Below are positions 24,690 through 32,895 of a stretch of DNA of 64,000 nt, one piece after another (positions within the stretch are counted from its first letter, which is position 1; each line of letters begins with the position of its first letter). A model generated the notes under the pieces. It ran no database searches and was not told the origin of the DNA. It saw only the letters and a list, made by a program, of their open reading frames with translations. A program made the translations under genes and the position numbers. This DNA comes from CBDBLK01 sp965215445 (GTDB taxonomy: Bacteria > Bdellovibrionota > Bacteriovoracia > Bacteriovoracales > Bacteriovoracaceae): contig CBDCDT010000002.1 of NCBI GenBank assembly GCA_965215445.1, positions 1,302,001-1,366,000 of the forward strand, in the 5' to 3' direction.

Positions 24690-26333
24690 ATGAAAATGGT
24701 AAATCTGCAGAGCTGTGGCCCTAAAATCAAATACTACCTTTTGCCCTTTTTTGGCGGGTGCTTTTTTGTCTTGGGGTATCCCACTACTTGGGCACCACAT
24801 TTTTTCTTTATGCCCATCCTGGGATTTTTCCTTTTTTTTCAGGCCATATTGAGCACAGAGAAGGGCCATTTCCCCGTGTGGAAAAGAAATCTGCTGACCT
24901 GGTTTTGCTTTTCTTTTGGAACCTACGTTTTGGGTTATTACTGGATTCCCTATACTCTCAAAGAATTTGGTGGACTCTTTTTCCCTTTTAATTTTTTACT
25001 GGGCCTGCTTTTTACTTTTATTGTTTTTCCCCAACACCTTTGTTTTGTTGTTTGCTACTTGATGTTGCAGAAGTGGCACTTGCCTTGGGGACTCTCCAGC
25101 AGAAATCTTTTTTTGGCACTTCTTGTGACCGTGCTGGAGCAATATGTGCCTCAACAATTTCCCACTCATATAGGACATTCCTGGCTGCAACTGGCCCCTC
25201 GTTTGGGCCTGGCACCCCTTTTTGGTGCGCCCTTATTTTCCTTTGCGAGCTTTTGGATAGTTTTGGTTTTGACCGAGAGATTGAGAATAAAAAAGTGGGA
25301 TTGGGCGGGAGTAAGTTTTTTTATTCTCTTTTTGGTCGCCAATTTCAGTTTTCCTCTCCCGAATAAGGCCAAAGAAGGCAATGCTCTTAAAATTCGTATG
25401 GTTCAGGCCAATGTTGAGAATTTAATGAAACTGGCCAGTGAAGAAAGTGGGAACCAGATCGTTTTTGAAGAGATAATGGATCGCTACTTTGAACTTTCAA
25501 CCGACTCCGAAGACAAAGTTGACCTCATTTTATGGCCCGAGACGGCCTATCCCGAGCTTCTCAATTCATCGTTAATGAAGATGGATCCCGATTTGGTTCC
25601 TGAAATTTTTCGCCAAACCATTTCTCGTACCCAGGCGCAGTTTATGACCGGTGGTTACGACCGCGCCGATCAAACCAATCCCCACTTGTATAAGACGGAG
25701 TATAATTCTATTTTTCATTTTGATCGCACAGCACTCTTAAAAAATGTTTACCACAAAAGAATTTTAATGCCCTTTGGAGAGGGCCTTCCCTTTGGTTTTT
25801 TAAATCCCATGTTGGCCAAAGTTATGAGAAATATTTCCTTTTTTGCCAAAGGCAAGGACTTTCCTCTCTTTGAATTGGAAGATGGAATCAGTCTTATCAA
25901 TGTTATTTGTTACGAAATCCTATTTGGTAGTTATATTCGAGACTATCTCAATCACACACTCAAAACTCACAACCAGAAGGCCGCACTGATTATCAATATG
26001 ACCAATGATTCCTGGTACGGAAAGAGCGCAGAACCTTATCAACATCAATTTTTATCACACTGGAGAGCATTGGAGTTTCAAATACCAATTGTGAGAGTGA
26101 CCAATACCGGCCTGAGTTCCATTCTTTATCCCGACGGTTCACAAAGTGAAGATATGGGGCTTTTTCGGGCGAGCAGTCGGGACTTTCAAATTTTTGTCAA
26201 AGCAGGGGAGACGACTCTTTTTCAAAAATACGGATTTACTCTGACTTTGGGCCTGGGATTTCTCCTTTTTGCGGCCTCACTTATGATAGGGAAAATTCTT
26301 TCAATAAATCATGCAGGCGAAGAAAACCTTTAA
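24690..26333 (+). CDS. lnt: Apolipoprotein N-acyltransferase
   Basis: Lnt N-acylates the lipid-modified Cys of lipoproteins at the periplasmic face of the inner membrane. About six N-terminal membrane helices precede a nitrilase-like domain with the triad Glu (WPETAYP, about residue 284), Lys (YHKRILMPFGE, about 356) and Cys (VICYEILFG, about 407), and a last helix at the C-terminus. The total length (about 547) is near E. coli Lnt (512). Start choice is uncertain: ATG at 24690 or 24696, neither with a clear SD. Its end overlaps kdsD convergently by 53 nt. Confidence 0.92.
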   Translation: MKMVNLQSCGPKIKYYLLPFFGGCFFVLGYPTTWAPHFFFMPILGFFLFFQAILSTEKGHFPVWKRNLLTWFCFSFGTYVLGYYWIPYTLKEFGGLFFPFNFLLGLLFTFIVFPQHLCFVVCYLMLQKWHLPWGLSSRNLFLALLVTVLEQYVPQQFPTHIGHSWLQLAPRLGLAPLFGAPLFSFASFWIVLVLTERLRIKKWDWAGVSFFILFLVANFSFPLPNKAKEGNALKIRMVQANVENLMKLASEESGNQIVFEEIMDRYFELSTDSEDKVDLILWPETAYPELLNSSLMKMDPDLVPEIFRQTISRTQAQFMTGGYDRADQTNPHLYKTEYNSIFHFDRTALLKNVYHKRILMPFGEGLPFGFLNPMLAKVMRNISFFAKGKDFPLFELEDGISLINVICYEILFGSYIRDYLNHTLKTHNQKAALIINMTNDSWYGKSAEPYQHQFLSHWRALEFQIPIVRVTNTGLSSILYPDGSQSEDMGLFRASSRDFQIFVKAGETTLFQKYGFTLTLGLGFLLFAASLMIGKILSINHAGEENL

Positions 26334-27276
26334 AGATTCCATCGTCGATAACGGGAAGCAGAGAAATCGGTTTTGCTCTTTTTTCCATAAGTTCCAAGGC
26401 CACAGAGGCCCTTTGATGTGAGGCCACCGCAGCAGGATTTTGATTGACCAAATTTTCAAGTGGTATATCGAGAGAGGTTTTTCCTGAAGCGAAGTAGCGC
26501 CTAATATCTCCTTCTACAAGTATTCCAAAAAACTTCCCTTGAAAATCCAAAACAGCACATCCTCCGACGGGAAATTTGGTCATTTCCAAAATGGCCTCTT
26601 TTAAAGTTTGATCGCGGGCCAAAGTGGGAGACTGATCTCGTTGTAACATAATGTCTTTAACTTGAAGGCGTAGTGATTTTCCCAGAATCCCACCGGGGTG
26701 ATTTTTGGCAAACTCTTCACGATCAATGCCAGAGATGCTTTCAAATAAAACCGCCATGGCATCTCCCACTCCAAGTGCCACGGTAGAACTTGTGGTAGGG
26801 GCCTGATTGTTTAAGCAAGCTTCCTTCTCCACAGAGCAATCGAGGAAAATGCCCACTTCTTTGGCCAAAAAAGACTGGGGATTGCCAATCAGGCCAATTT
26901 GCCTCTCCTTGGGAGTCGATAAAAAGGGCAAAAGTTTGATAATTTCCTCTGTATTCCCTGATTTGGAAATGAAAACAATGGCGTCGCCGTTGTGCAAGCG
27001 TCCCAAGTCTCCATGCAGTGCCTCGGTAGGGTGGAGAAAATAGGCCGGGAGTCCCAAGGAAGCAAATGTTGCCGCCAGTTTTTTTGCCACATAACCCGAT
27101 TTTCCGACTCCGCAAAAACATAGTCCTTTTTCTTCGTTAATGAGTTTTTGAAAAAGTTTGGCCAGTTTTTCAGTCTGTTCCGGCCTCATTTTGTTGGCCG
27201 CATTTCTGAGGGCCTCTGCCTCCAGGTGGAGAACATCTTGAATAATAGCGAGAGGTTTTTTTTCTTCTAGCTTCAC
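26281..27276 (-). CDS. kdsD: D-arabinose 5-phosphate isomerase (KpsF/GutQ/KdsD family)
   Basis: The enzyme interconverts ribulose 5-phosphate and arabinose 5-phosphate, the entry to Kdo for LPS. The 331-residue protein has an N-terminal SIS domain (CGVGKSGYVAKKLAATFASLG, then HGDLGRLHNGDAIVFISKSGNTEE) and two C-terminal CBS repeats (from about residue 210). The start is GTG. It is divergent from the lipoprotein gene beside it. Confidence 0.92.
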   Translation of the reverse strand: MKLEEKKPLAIIQDVLHLEAEALRNAANKMRPEQTEKLAKLFQKLINEEKGLCFCGVGKSGYVAKKLAATFASLGLPAYFLHPTEALHGDLGRLHNGDAIVFISKSGNTEEIIKLLPFLSTPKERQIGLIGNPQSFLAKEVGIFLDCSVEKEACLNNQAPTTSSTVALGVGDAMAVLFESISGIDREEFAKNHPGGILGKSLRLQVKDIMLQRDQSPTLARDQTLKEAILEMTKFPVGGCAVLDFQGKFFGILVEGDIRRYFASGKTSLDIPLENLVNQNPAAVASHQRASVALELMEKRAKPISLLPVIDDGIFKGFLRLHDLLKEFSLS

Positions 27277-27388
27277 GTCATAACACTCTTGGGGTACAAT
27301 TTAATTGATGAAAAACATCTCAAGACCCAAGACCGAATGCAGTTTCTACGATTTCTTCTCTGTTCGTCAAGTCTGTGGGGTCGCCCTT

Positions 27389-27904
27389 ATGTATGCAAAA
27401 TCTTTGATTTTTTTGGGATTGGCCTTGCCCGCTTGCAGCTCCTATGAACAATTTCGTTACGTTACGGAGGAATTTGAAATTCCCGCTCGTATCTTTTCTT
27501 TTGACTACAACCAAACCTGGCTGGCCACTCTCGAAGTGGCAAAAAAATACGATCTTGAATTCAAAAATCAAGAGGCGGGAGTCATCAAGACACGCTGGAT
27601 AGACAATACTTCCGAAGTCAATTTTAATGAAAAATTTAATTCAAGCGAAGGAGTCAAGGCCGCCAAGTTTAAAGTTATTATTAACGTAGTTAAAGGCTAT
27701 CGCAATGGGCGAGAAGTGGCCAAAGTAACGGTCTATCGACGCCAAATGATCGAGCAGGATTTCCTTCAGGGTTGGAAAGTGATTCCCAGTGATGGGGTTA
27801 TTGAAAAAACCATCCTCTATAGGATTTCAAGGCAAATCAAAATTCGCAATAATATCAGAAAATTGGAAGAACAAAGGGCCAATGAAATAGAGGAAAGCTT
27901 TTAA
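27389..27904 (+). CDS. Putative outer-membrane lipoprotein, BamC-like pattern
   Basis: With ATG at 27389 the product starts MYAKSLIFLGLALPACSSYEQ, a lipoprotein signal with Cys16; upstream codons from 27305 would add an implausible 28 residues. The mature part reads FSFDYNQTWLATLEVAKKYDLEFKNQEAGVIKTRW, a pattern (variable-length domain with a Trp-containing helix and a 'G-x-I-x-T-x-W' strand) also seen in BamC-like helix-grip domains. That likeness is by eye and tentative. The C-terminus is charged and helical. It overlaps the HEAT-repeat gene convergently by 4 nt. Confidence 0.7.
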   Translation: MYAKSLIFLGLALPACSSYEQFRYVTEEFEIPARIFSFDYNQTWLATLEVAKKYDLEFKNQEAGVIKTRWIDNTSEVNFNEKFNSSEGVKAAKFKVIINVVKGYRNGREVAKVTVYRRQMIEQDFLQGWKVIPSDGVIEKTILYRISRQIKIRNNIRKLEEQRANEIEESF

Positions 27905-28644
27905 AAGTTTTTTTCTATCAGAGAGATTTTTTTCCAAAAATTTCTCTTAGTTTCAATTCCACCACTGGGTGCTTTTTTATTCAAAATTTTTTCCAGTGAA
28001 TGATTTATAGCGTCAAAGACGTCATTATATTTATTTTTTTGGGCCATTTCCAAAAGTGGGACTTTTGCCTTCTCAAACTTTAATTTCCCAACTGAGAGAA
28101 TGGCCTCTTTAATCAGATTGGTGCCTTTATTTCCATCGACATAATAATTTCTTTTGTCATGAAGCAAGGCCCAAACATTGGGAGCGTACTTGTCCAATGC
28201 CAGCTTGGTGATATTATCAAGGGCCTGTTTCCGGACTATAAAGCTGTTGTCTTTAAGCGCATTGGCGAAATCTTCGCCATACTGAGCTTGCTTTAAGGCA
28301 AGTAAAGTTTTCAAGCTGGCAACTCTTAAAACCCAATTGGGATGCTTGATAAATTTACTGAGAAAAGGGGCCGATTTTTTTCCCATAATACGGCCGACTA
28401 AAAAAGTGGCAACCCAGCGGCCCTGATCAGGGTATTTTGAACTTTTCATAACTTCAATTAAGGCCGGTATGGACTTTCCGGCCTGCTCAAGAGCAATTTT
28501 GCGAATAGATTGGACACCCTTTTTATCCAAATTTTTTCCAAATTTATCAAGTAATAAGGCCTTGGTATCATCTTTTGCATGAAAGGAGGGCAAGACAAAA
28601 AAAGTCAAAAATATCAGGCTAGCCAAGCATTTTTTCAAATTCAC
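27901..28644 (-). CDS. Exported HEAT-repeat protein
   Basis: The protein starts VNLKKCLASLIFLTFFVLPSFHA, a signal peptide, if GTG at 28644 (SD AGAGGA) is used; an ATG at 28680 would add 12 residues. The mature region is built of alpha-helical repeats of HEAT type (for example HPNWVLRVASLKTLLAL and DNSFIVRKQALDNITKLAL). Such proteins are protein-binding scaffolds, here presumably periplasmic. It overlaps the end of the coiled-coil repeat protein gene, with which it is probably co-transcribed. Confidence 0.75.
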   Translation of the reverse strand: MNLKKCLASLIFLTFFVLPSFHAKDDTKALLLDKFGKNLDKKGVQSIRKIALEQAGKSIPALIEVMKSSKYPDQGRWVATFLVGRIMGKKSAPFLSKFIKHPNWVLRVASLKTLLALKQAQYGEDFANALKDNSFIVRKQALDNITKLALDKYAPNVWALLHDKRNYYVDGNKGTNLIKEAILSVGKLKFEKAKVPLLEMAQKNKYNDVFDAINHSLEKILNKKAPSGGIETKRNFWKKISLIEKNF

Positions 28645-30166
28645 TGAGTAATTCCTCTGCTGATTTCTGATTGCCTTCATTGGCGGGAACTTCAGCTTCT
28701 TCTTTTTCCAATTCGTCAGCTTTCAAATCTTCAATTGGGTCGTCACCTAAATCACTGATGGCGTTTTCATCCAGAACCTCACTGAGCGATTTCGTCTCAG
28801 AAACATTGGTCAATTCGTTGTTTTCAGAAGGTTCAATATTTTCTCCGGAAATTCTTTGAACAACATTTTCATCAGTATCGGTCTTCTCTCCTTTGAAGGT
28901 TCTTTTGGAGTCATCAATAACTTCTGTTACATCCAAAATCTTTTGCAACGATTCTTCTTCATCAGTGCCGGCCTTTTCTCCTTTGAAGGTTTTTGTGGGG
29001 TCATCAGTAACTTCTGTTACATCCAAAACTTTTTGCAAAGATTCTTTTTCATGAGTATCGGCCTTTTCTCCTTTGACGGTTTTTGTGGGGTCATCAGTAA
29101 CTTCTGTTACATCCAAAACTTTTTGCAAAGATTCTTTTTCATGAGTATCGGCCTTTTCTCCTTTGACGGTTTTTGTGGGGTCATCAGTAACTTCTGTTAC
29201 ATCCAAAACTTTTTGCAAAGATTCTTTTTCATGAGTATCGGCCTTTTCTCCTTTGACGGTTTTTGTGGGGTCATCAGTAATTTCTGTTACATCCAAAACT
29301 TTTTGCAAGGATTCTTCAGAAGAAGGGCCGGAAGTATCTTGAATTGTTTGGGAGGCCTCTTTTTCTGGAGCGGCAGTTCCCTTAACTATATCGATTGATT
29401 CTTTCTGTGGTGGATTTTCTTTTAAAAAGATTTCTTCCGTGGGCGTATTCACGGCCGTTTCATACACCATATTGTCTTCGGGCACAGGTCGATTACGGAG
29501 TGCTTCAAGCTCTTTTTTGAGCTTTTGGTTTTCTTCCTGGAAAGTCTTTAAATTGGCCAAATCTTCTTCAATAAGTTCGTACTCTTCCAAGCGCTCTTTG
29601 AATTTATTTCGTTCCTGAACCACATTTTGCAATTCTTCTTCTGACTTATCATCGGGCATTTTTTCCAATTGTGATTTCATTTCTTGAAGTTCATTTTTTA
29701 ATCTTTCTGCTTCCTGACTGTCCTCACCGCCGTTTGCTCTTGCGGAAGACAGCATTTCTTCTAATTCGCGCACCGTTTTAGTTTTCTCTCCAATTTGAGA
29801 TTTGAGAGATGCAATTTCAGCATCCTTTTGGCTTAATTCTTCAGAAGGAATTTTTGTCTCAGTATTTGTTCCGCTTAGTGGCAGGTCTGCCAGGGGGAGA
29901 ACTGAGGGAGTCCTGTTATCCAAATCAAAACCTTCTCGATAAGAAAATGATGATTTTAAAGCATGTCCGTTGGAAATAATGGAATCAAGGTAATTTTTTA
30001 CTTCTGAGGCCGGTATTTGATGAAAAAAACTTTTCAATCTTCTGCGAACATATAATCGATAAATAAATAAAATGAGAAACAAAAAGGCCAGAGTGGCCAA
30101 TAACATACCAATAACTTCATCGGTAAATTGGGTGAGAATCGTCCTGGTCGTTTCCGTTAGCTCCAT
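28619..30166 (-). CDS. Membrane-anchored coiled-coil protein with 30-residue repeats
   Basis: The 515-residue protein has one N-terminal membrane segment (MLLATLAFLFLILFIY, about residues 21-36), a basic stop-transfer, a coiled coil (about 105-225) and five tandem copies of a 30-residue acidic repeat (residues 285-434) starting ESLQKVLDVTE. The C-terminus repeats a related half-motif (SLSEVLDEN) and ends SAEELLSEFEKMLG. The large part is probably cytoplasmic. I do not recognise a family. Transcription is likely from the consensus promoter 53-82 bases upstream. The repeats look like multivalent binding sites, which is inference. Confidence 0.85.
   Translation of the reverse strand: MELTETTRTILTQFTDEVIGMLLATLAFLFLILFIYRLYVRRRLKSFFHQIPASEVKNYLDSIISNGHALKSSFSYREGFDLDNRTPSVLPLADLPLSGTNTETKIPSEELSQKDAEIASLKSQIGEKTKTVRELEEMLSSARANGGEDSQEAERLKNELQEMKSQLEKMPDDKSEEELQNVVQERNKFKERLEEYELIEEDLANLKTFQEENQKLKKELEALRNRPVPEDNMVYETAVNTPTEEIFLKENPPQKESIDIVKGTAAPEKEASQTIQDTSGPSSEESLQKVLDVTEITDDPTKTVKGEKADTHEKESLQKVLDVTEVTDDPTKTVKGEKADTHEKESLQKVLDVTEVTDDPTKTVKGEKADTHEKESLQKVLDVTEVTDDPTKTFKGEKAGTDEEESLQKILDVTEVIDDSKRTFKGEKTDTDENVVQRISGENIEPSENNELTNVSETKSLSEVLDENAISDLGDDPIEDLKADELEKEEAEVPANEGNQKSAEELLSEFEKMLG
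28865..29314 (-). repeat. Five tandem 90-bp in-frame repeats
   Basis: Five copies of a 90-bp unit encode 30 residues each. Units 1-3 are almost identical in DNA, unit 4 differs mainly at its end and unit 5 is the most diverged, as expected for recent expansion from one side. The near identity makes copy number variation by slippage or recombination likely. Confidence 0.9.
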
Positions 30167-30218
30167 CCCTGGATTCCTTAAAAAAACTTTCTCGTTTTAA
30201 GAGTCAAACCCTAATAAA

Positions 30219-30248
30219 ATTATAGGGTTGAGTTTAGATGTGTGTCAA
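30219..30248 (-). promoter_or_regulatory. Consensus sigma70-like promoter with overlapping inverted repeat
   Basis: On the minus strand TTGACA (30248-30243) and TATAAT (30224-30219) match both consensus hexamers exactly with an 18-nt spacer. The inverted repeat AACCCTA (30207-30213) / TAGGGTT (30223-30229) overlaps the -10 element and the expected start near 30212, so a repressor could act here. The promoter faces the coiled-coil repeat gene. Confidence 0.75.
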
Positions 30249-30293
30249 TAAGTGTTTTGCCTTTAAGGCCGCTAAAAAAACTCGGGAAAAATG

Positions 30294-30494
30294 CTAGGTT
30301 TCTTCATCTCTGGCCTCTTCCATGCTTTCTTCATCTGGAGGCCCTTCGGAAGAAACTTTATAGCTTTCTTGTAACCAATGGCCTAAATCAATCATTTTAC
30401 ATCTTTCGGAACAAAAGGGACGGTATTCTGATGCGTAGTAATTAAATTCCAGGGAACAGTGAGAACATTTTACAATCAATTTTTTGAGGGCCAT
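30294..30494 (-). CDS. yacG: DNA gyrase inhibitor YacG, zinc-binding
   Basis: YacG is a small zinc protein that binds GyrB and inhibits gyrase. The 66-residue product has the four-Cys site CSHC...CSERC with the family stretch YRPFCSERCKMIDLGHWLQESY, and an acidic C-terminal tail. Length matches E. coli YacG (65). It is divergent from hflX and lies in the same direction as the repeat-protein gene. Confidence 0.9.
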   Translation of the reverse strand: MALKKLIVKCSHCSLEFNYYASEYRPFCSERCKMIDLGHWLQESYKVSSEGPPDEESMEEARDEET

Positions 30495-30545
30495 AACAGG
30501 ACATTATCACTCAATGGGTGAGCAATCAATTGCTAGGTTTATAAT

Positions 30546-31883
30546 ATGCTGGATAATGAATTTCATATAGTCAGGAGCACCAAGGCCAGCTTGATTTCCT
30601 TGATTTGTTCCAAGTTTCCCGAGCATCGAACTGAACTGGAAACCCAGCGTTCTCTGAACGAATTGCGCGAGCTTTTGCGAACTCTAAAAATAACAACCGG
30701 CTATCAATACGTTCAAAACCGCAAAGAAATTGACCCTGCCACTATTTTAGGTTCAGGGAAGTTAAAGGAAATTGCTCTTAAAGCGCAGGAGGAAGACTCA
30801 AACCTCTTGGTTTTTGATTTTGAGCTTACCGCCAGTCAAATTCGCAATATAAAAAAAATTACGGGGTGTTCAGTAGTAGATAGAGTGCACGTTATCCTCG
30901 AAATTTTTGCAAGGCACGCCAGAACCAGAGAGGCCAAAATTCAAATAGAAATTGCCCGCTTGCAATACGTTCTCCCCCGTCTTTCAGGTTTTTGGGCACA
31001 CTTAGGCCGTCAGCGTGGAGGAGTTGGAATCAAGGGTGGAGAAGGTGAAAAGCAAATTGAACTCGATCGCAGAATTATTCGCCAACGCATTGAATTTCTT
31101 AAAAAAGAGCTTAAACTTGTGGCCAAATCTAGGGAGCAACAGAAAAAAAAGCGTCAAAATCAGGCCATAACTGCGGCATTGGTGGGTTATACCAATGCTG
31201 GAAAATCTTCGTTGATGAATCGTATATGCAACATTGCTCTAACCGAAGAAAACCAATTGTTTTCTACACTCGATACAACAATTCGGACATTTAATCCCGA
31301 TACACGCCCTCCCATGCTGCTTATTGATACGGTTGGTTTTATTTCCAATCTTCCCAATACTTTGATTGATGGCTTTAAAACGACTTTGGAGTCTACCCTC
31401 GAAGCTGATCTTTTGATTATCGTTTGTGATATTAGTGATCCCAATCATAAAAAACATCTTAAAACGACACGAGAAGTCCTCGAAGAATTGGGAACCAGGG
31501 AAAGGGAGCAGATTATTGTCTTTAATAAAAGGGATGCTTTAAATGACCCTATTAAGGCCAAAATTATGAAGAGGATTTATCCGGGGAGCTTTGTCGTTAG
31601 CAGCTTTAATCCGAGTGATATGCAAGACTTGCGCCAGCACATCATCAATTATTTTTTAGAAAAACAGGAAAAGTACGATCTCTTTATTCCCTACAAGGAA
31701 GGGCAGGCGCACAGTTCGGTGGCCAGCAAATGTAACATTATGGCCTCCGAAAACCACGAGAAGGGTATTTATTATCGTATTCGCGTACCGGATTTTATTT
31801 TTAATCAACTGGGGCTACATTCTTTCTTGCTTTCACCAGAAGATCCCTTGAGAAAAGAGATTTCTCTTACAGAAAAAACTTGA
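30546..31883 (+). CDS. hflX: Ribosome-splitting GTPase HflX
   Basis: HflX binds stalled 70S ribosomes and splits them. The N-terminal HflX domain (about 1-200) includes the family motif VVDRVHVILEIFARHARTREAK and a Gly-rich segment (LGRQRGGVGIKGGEGEKQ), followed by a G domain with GYTNAGKSSL (G1), LDTTIRT (G2), DTVGF (G3) and NKRD (G4). The frame starts at ATG 30546, directly after a TATAAT-like word, so a start slightly downstream is possible. The 3' end overlaps the DUF4340 gene convergently by 17 nt. Confidence 0.95.
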   Translation: MLDNEFHIVRSTKASLISLICSKFPEHRTELETQRSLNELRELLRTLKITTGYQYVQNRKEIDPATILGSGKLKEIALKAQEEDSNLLVFDFELTASQIRNIKKITGCSVVDRVHVILEIFARHARTREAKIQIEIARLQYVLPRLSGFWAHLGRQRGGVGIKGGEGEKQIELDRRIIRQRIEFLKKELKLVAKSREQQKKKRQNQAITAALVGYTNAGKSSLMNRICNIALTEENQLFSTLDTTIRTFNPDTRPPMLLIDTVGFISNLPNTLIDGFKTTLESTLEADLLIIVCDISDPNHKKHLKTTREVLEELGTREREQIIVFNKRDALNDPIKAKIMKRIYPGSFVVSSFNPSDMQDLRQHIINYFLEKQEKYDLFIPYKEGQAHSSVASKCNIMASENHEKGIYYRIRVPDFIFNQLGLHSFLLSPEDPLRKEISLTEKT

Positions 31884-32895
31884 GGTCTTTGACAATATTT
31901 TCGTAAGCGTCTTTGTTGATTTGATAAACCCAAGCACTCTTTTCCTGATTAACTTTTTGGGCCACTTCCTGGGCCTTAATCATGCCTTCAATTTCCTGAA
32001 GTTTTTCCTTGTCGTCATCCTGGCGAACGATAACTTTATCGGGAAGGTCGTGAACCAAGGCATTGAGCTTGGCAAAATAGCTGTCTTTCTTTTTGGCCAA
32101 ACTCAATTGATAAACCAATTTATTTTTCATTTGAATTCTGACTTTGCGATTAAACCTGAGTGTCTGAACTTCGCTTTCTTGGGGAGTAAAAAAATCATCA
32201 AATTTTAAAAAACTGAGATTTCTTACATACTCTTCGGCCTTTTCCTTTTTAAATTTTTTGTTGGCAGCTTTGCCTTCAAGAATAAATCCATCATCTTTTC
32301 TCACCAATTCTATTTTTGAATTTTCAAGCGACAATCGGTCAATTTCGTCTTGTTTTAAAGAAAGCAAGTTGGTGTCCACAAAATCTTTGTGGGAAGAATT
32401 TATCCAAAAATTAGAAAGGGATAAATGCACGGAATTTTTGCCTTCTCTGAAAAGGTAATGGCCTTTTCCCTTGGATGATTTTCCCACCCTGAAGGCCACA
32501 GTTCTCTTGCCATCATTGTCAAAAAGTTCAATAAAATATTTTCTGGATTTTTCATCGAGTTCAAGTTGCTTTAATAACTCTTCATCGGCATTGTTGGAAA
32601 CTTCTTCTTTAACCTCAATGCTGGCAATTTTATAGATGAGGTCGTTAACTTTGTCTGAAGCGGCAGGGTAGGATTTGTGGCCTTCGAGCACAAAGCGGCC
32701 GTCGTCTCTGGTCAAAATAGTCTTCTTTTCACCGTCAAAGTGCAGGACAACCTTCTGTATTTTTTCGACATCAAGGCCTTTAATATAATCACTGCCACTT
32801 AAAAGTCCTGTACCGCGTCTGGATTCGTTGACAAAAACCAGGACAGAAATGATAAACAGGGAACAGGTAAGGAGAGATAGTGTTTTCAGACTCAC
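31867..32895 (-). CDS. DUF4340-domain protein of a Gld-like ABC module
   Basis: The 342-residue protein has an N-terminal membrane segment (LLTCSLFIISVLVFV) and a periplasmic region of the DUF4340 type, with the usual opening pattern of short beta strands (KVVLHFDGEKKTILTRDDGRFVLEG) and FRVGKSSKGKGHYLFREG. DUF4340 proteins regularly follow GldA/GldF/GldG-like genes. The GTG start overlaps the stop of the GldG-like gene (GTGA) and has the SD GGAGG. Function is not established; a substrate-binding or gating role for the transporter is inference. Confidence 0.85.
   Translation of the reverse strand: MSLKTLSLLTCSLFIISVLVFVNESRRGTGLLSGSDYIKGLDVEKIQKVVLHFDGEKKTILTRDDGRFVLEGHKSYPAASDKVNDLIYKIASIEVKEEVSNNADEELLKQLELDEKSRKYFIELFDNDGKRTVAFRVGKSSKGKGHYLFREGKNSVHLSLSNFWINSSHKDFVDTNLLSLKQDEIDRLSLENSKIELVRKDDGFILEGKAANKKFKKEKAEEYVRNLSFLKFDDFFTPQESEVQTLRFNRKVRIQMKNKLVYQLSLAKKKDSYFAKLNALVHDLPDKVIVRQDDDKEKLQEIEGMIKAQEVAQKVNQEKSAWVYQINKDAYENIVKDLKFFL

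Noticed and set aside
28856..29398. Open frame of 180 codons on the plus strand with repeated Phe-rich blocks
   Set aside because: It is the complement of the 90-bp repeat array of the coiled-coil protein; repeats without stops on one strand give such shadow frames. No SD or context supports it.
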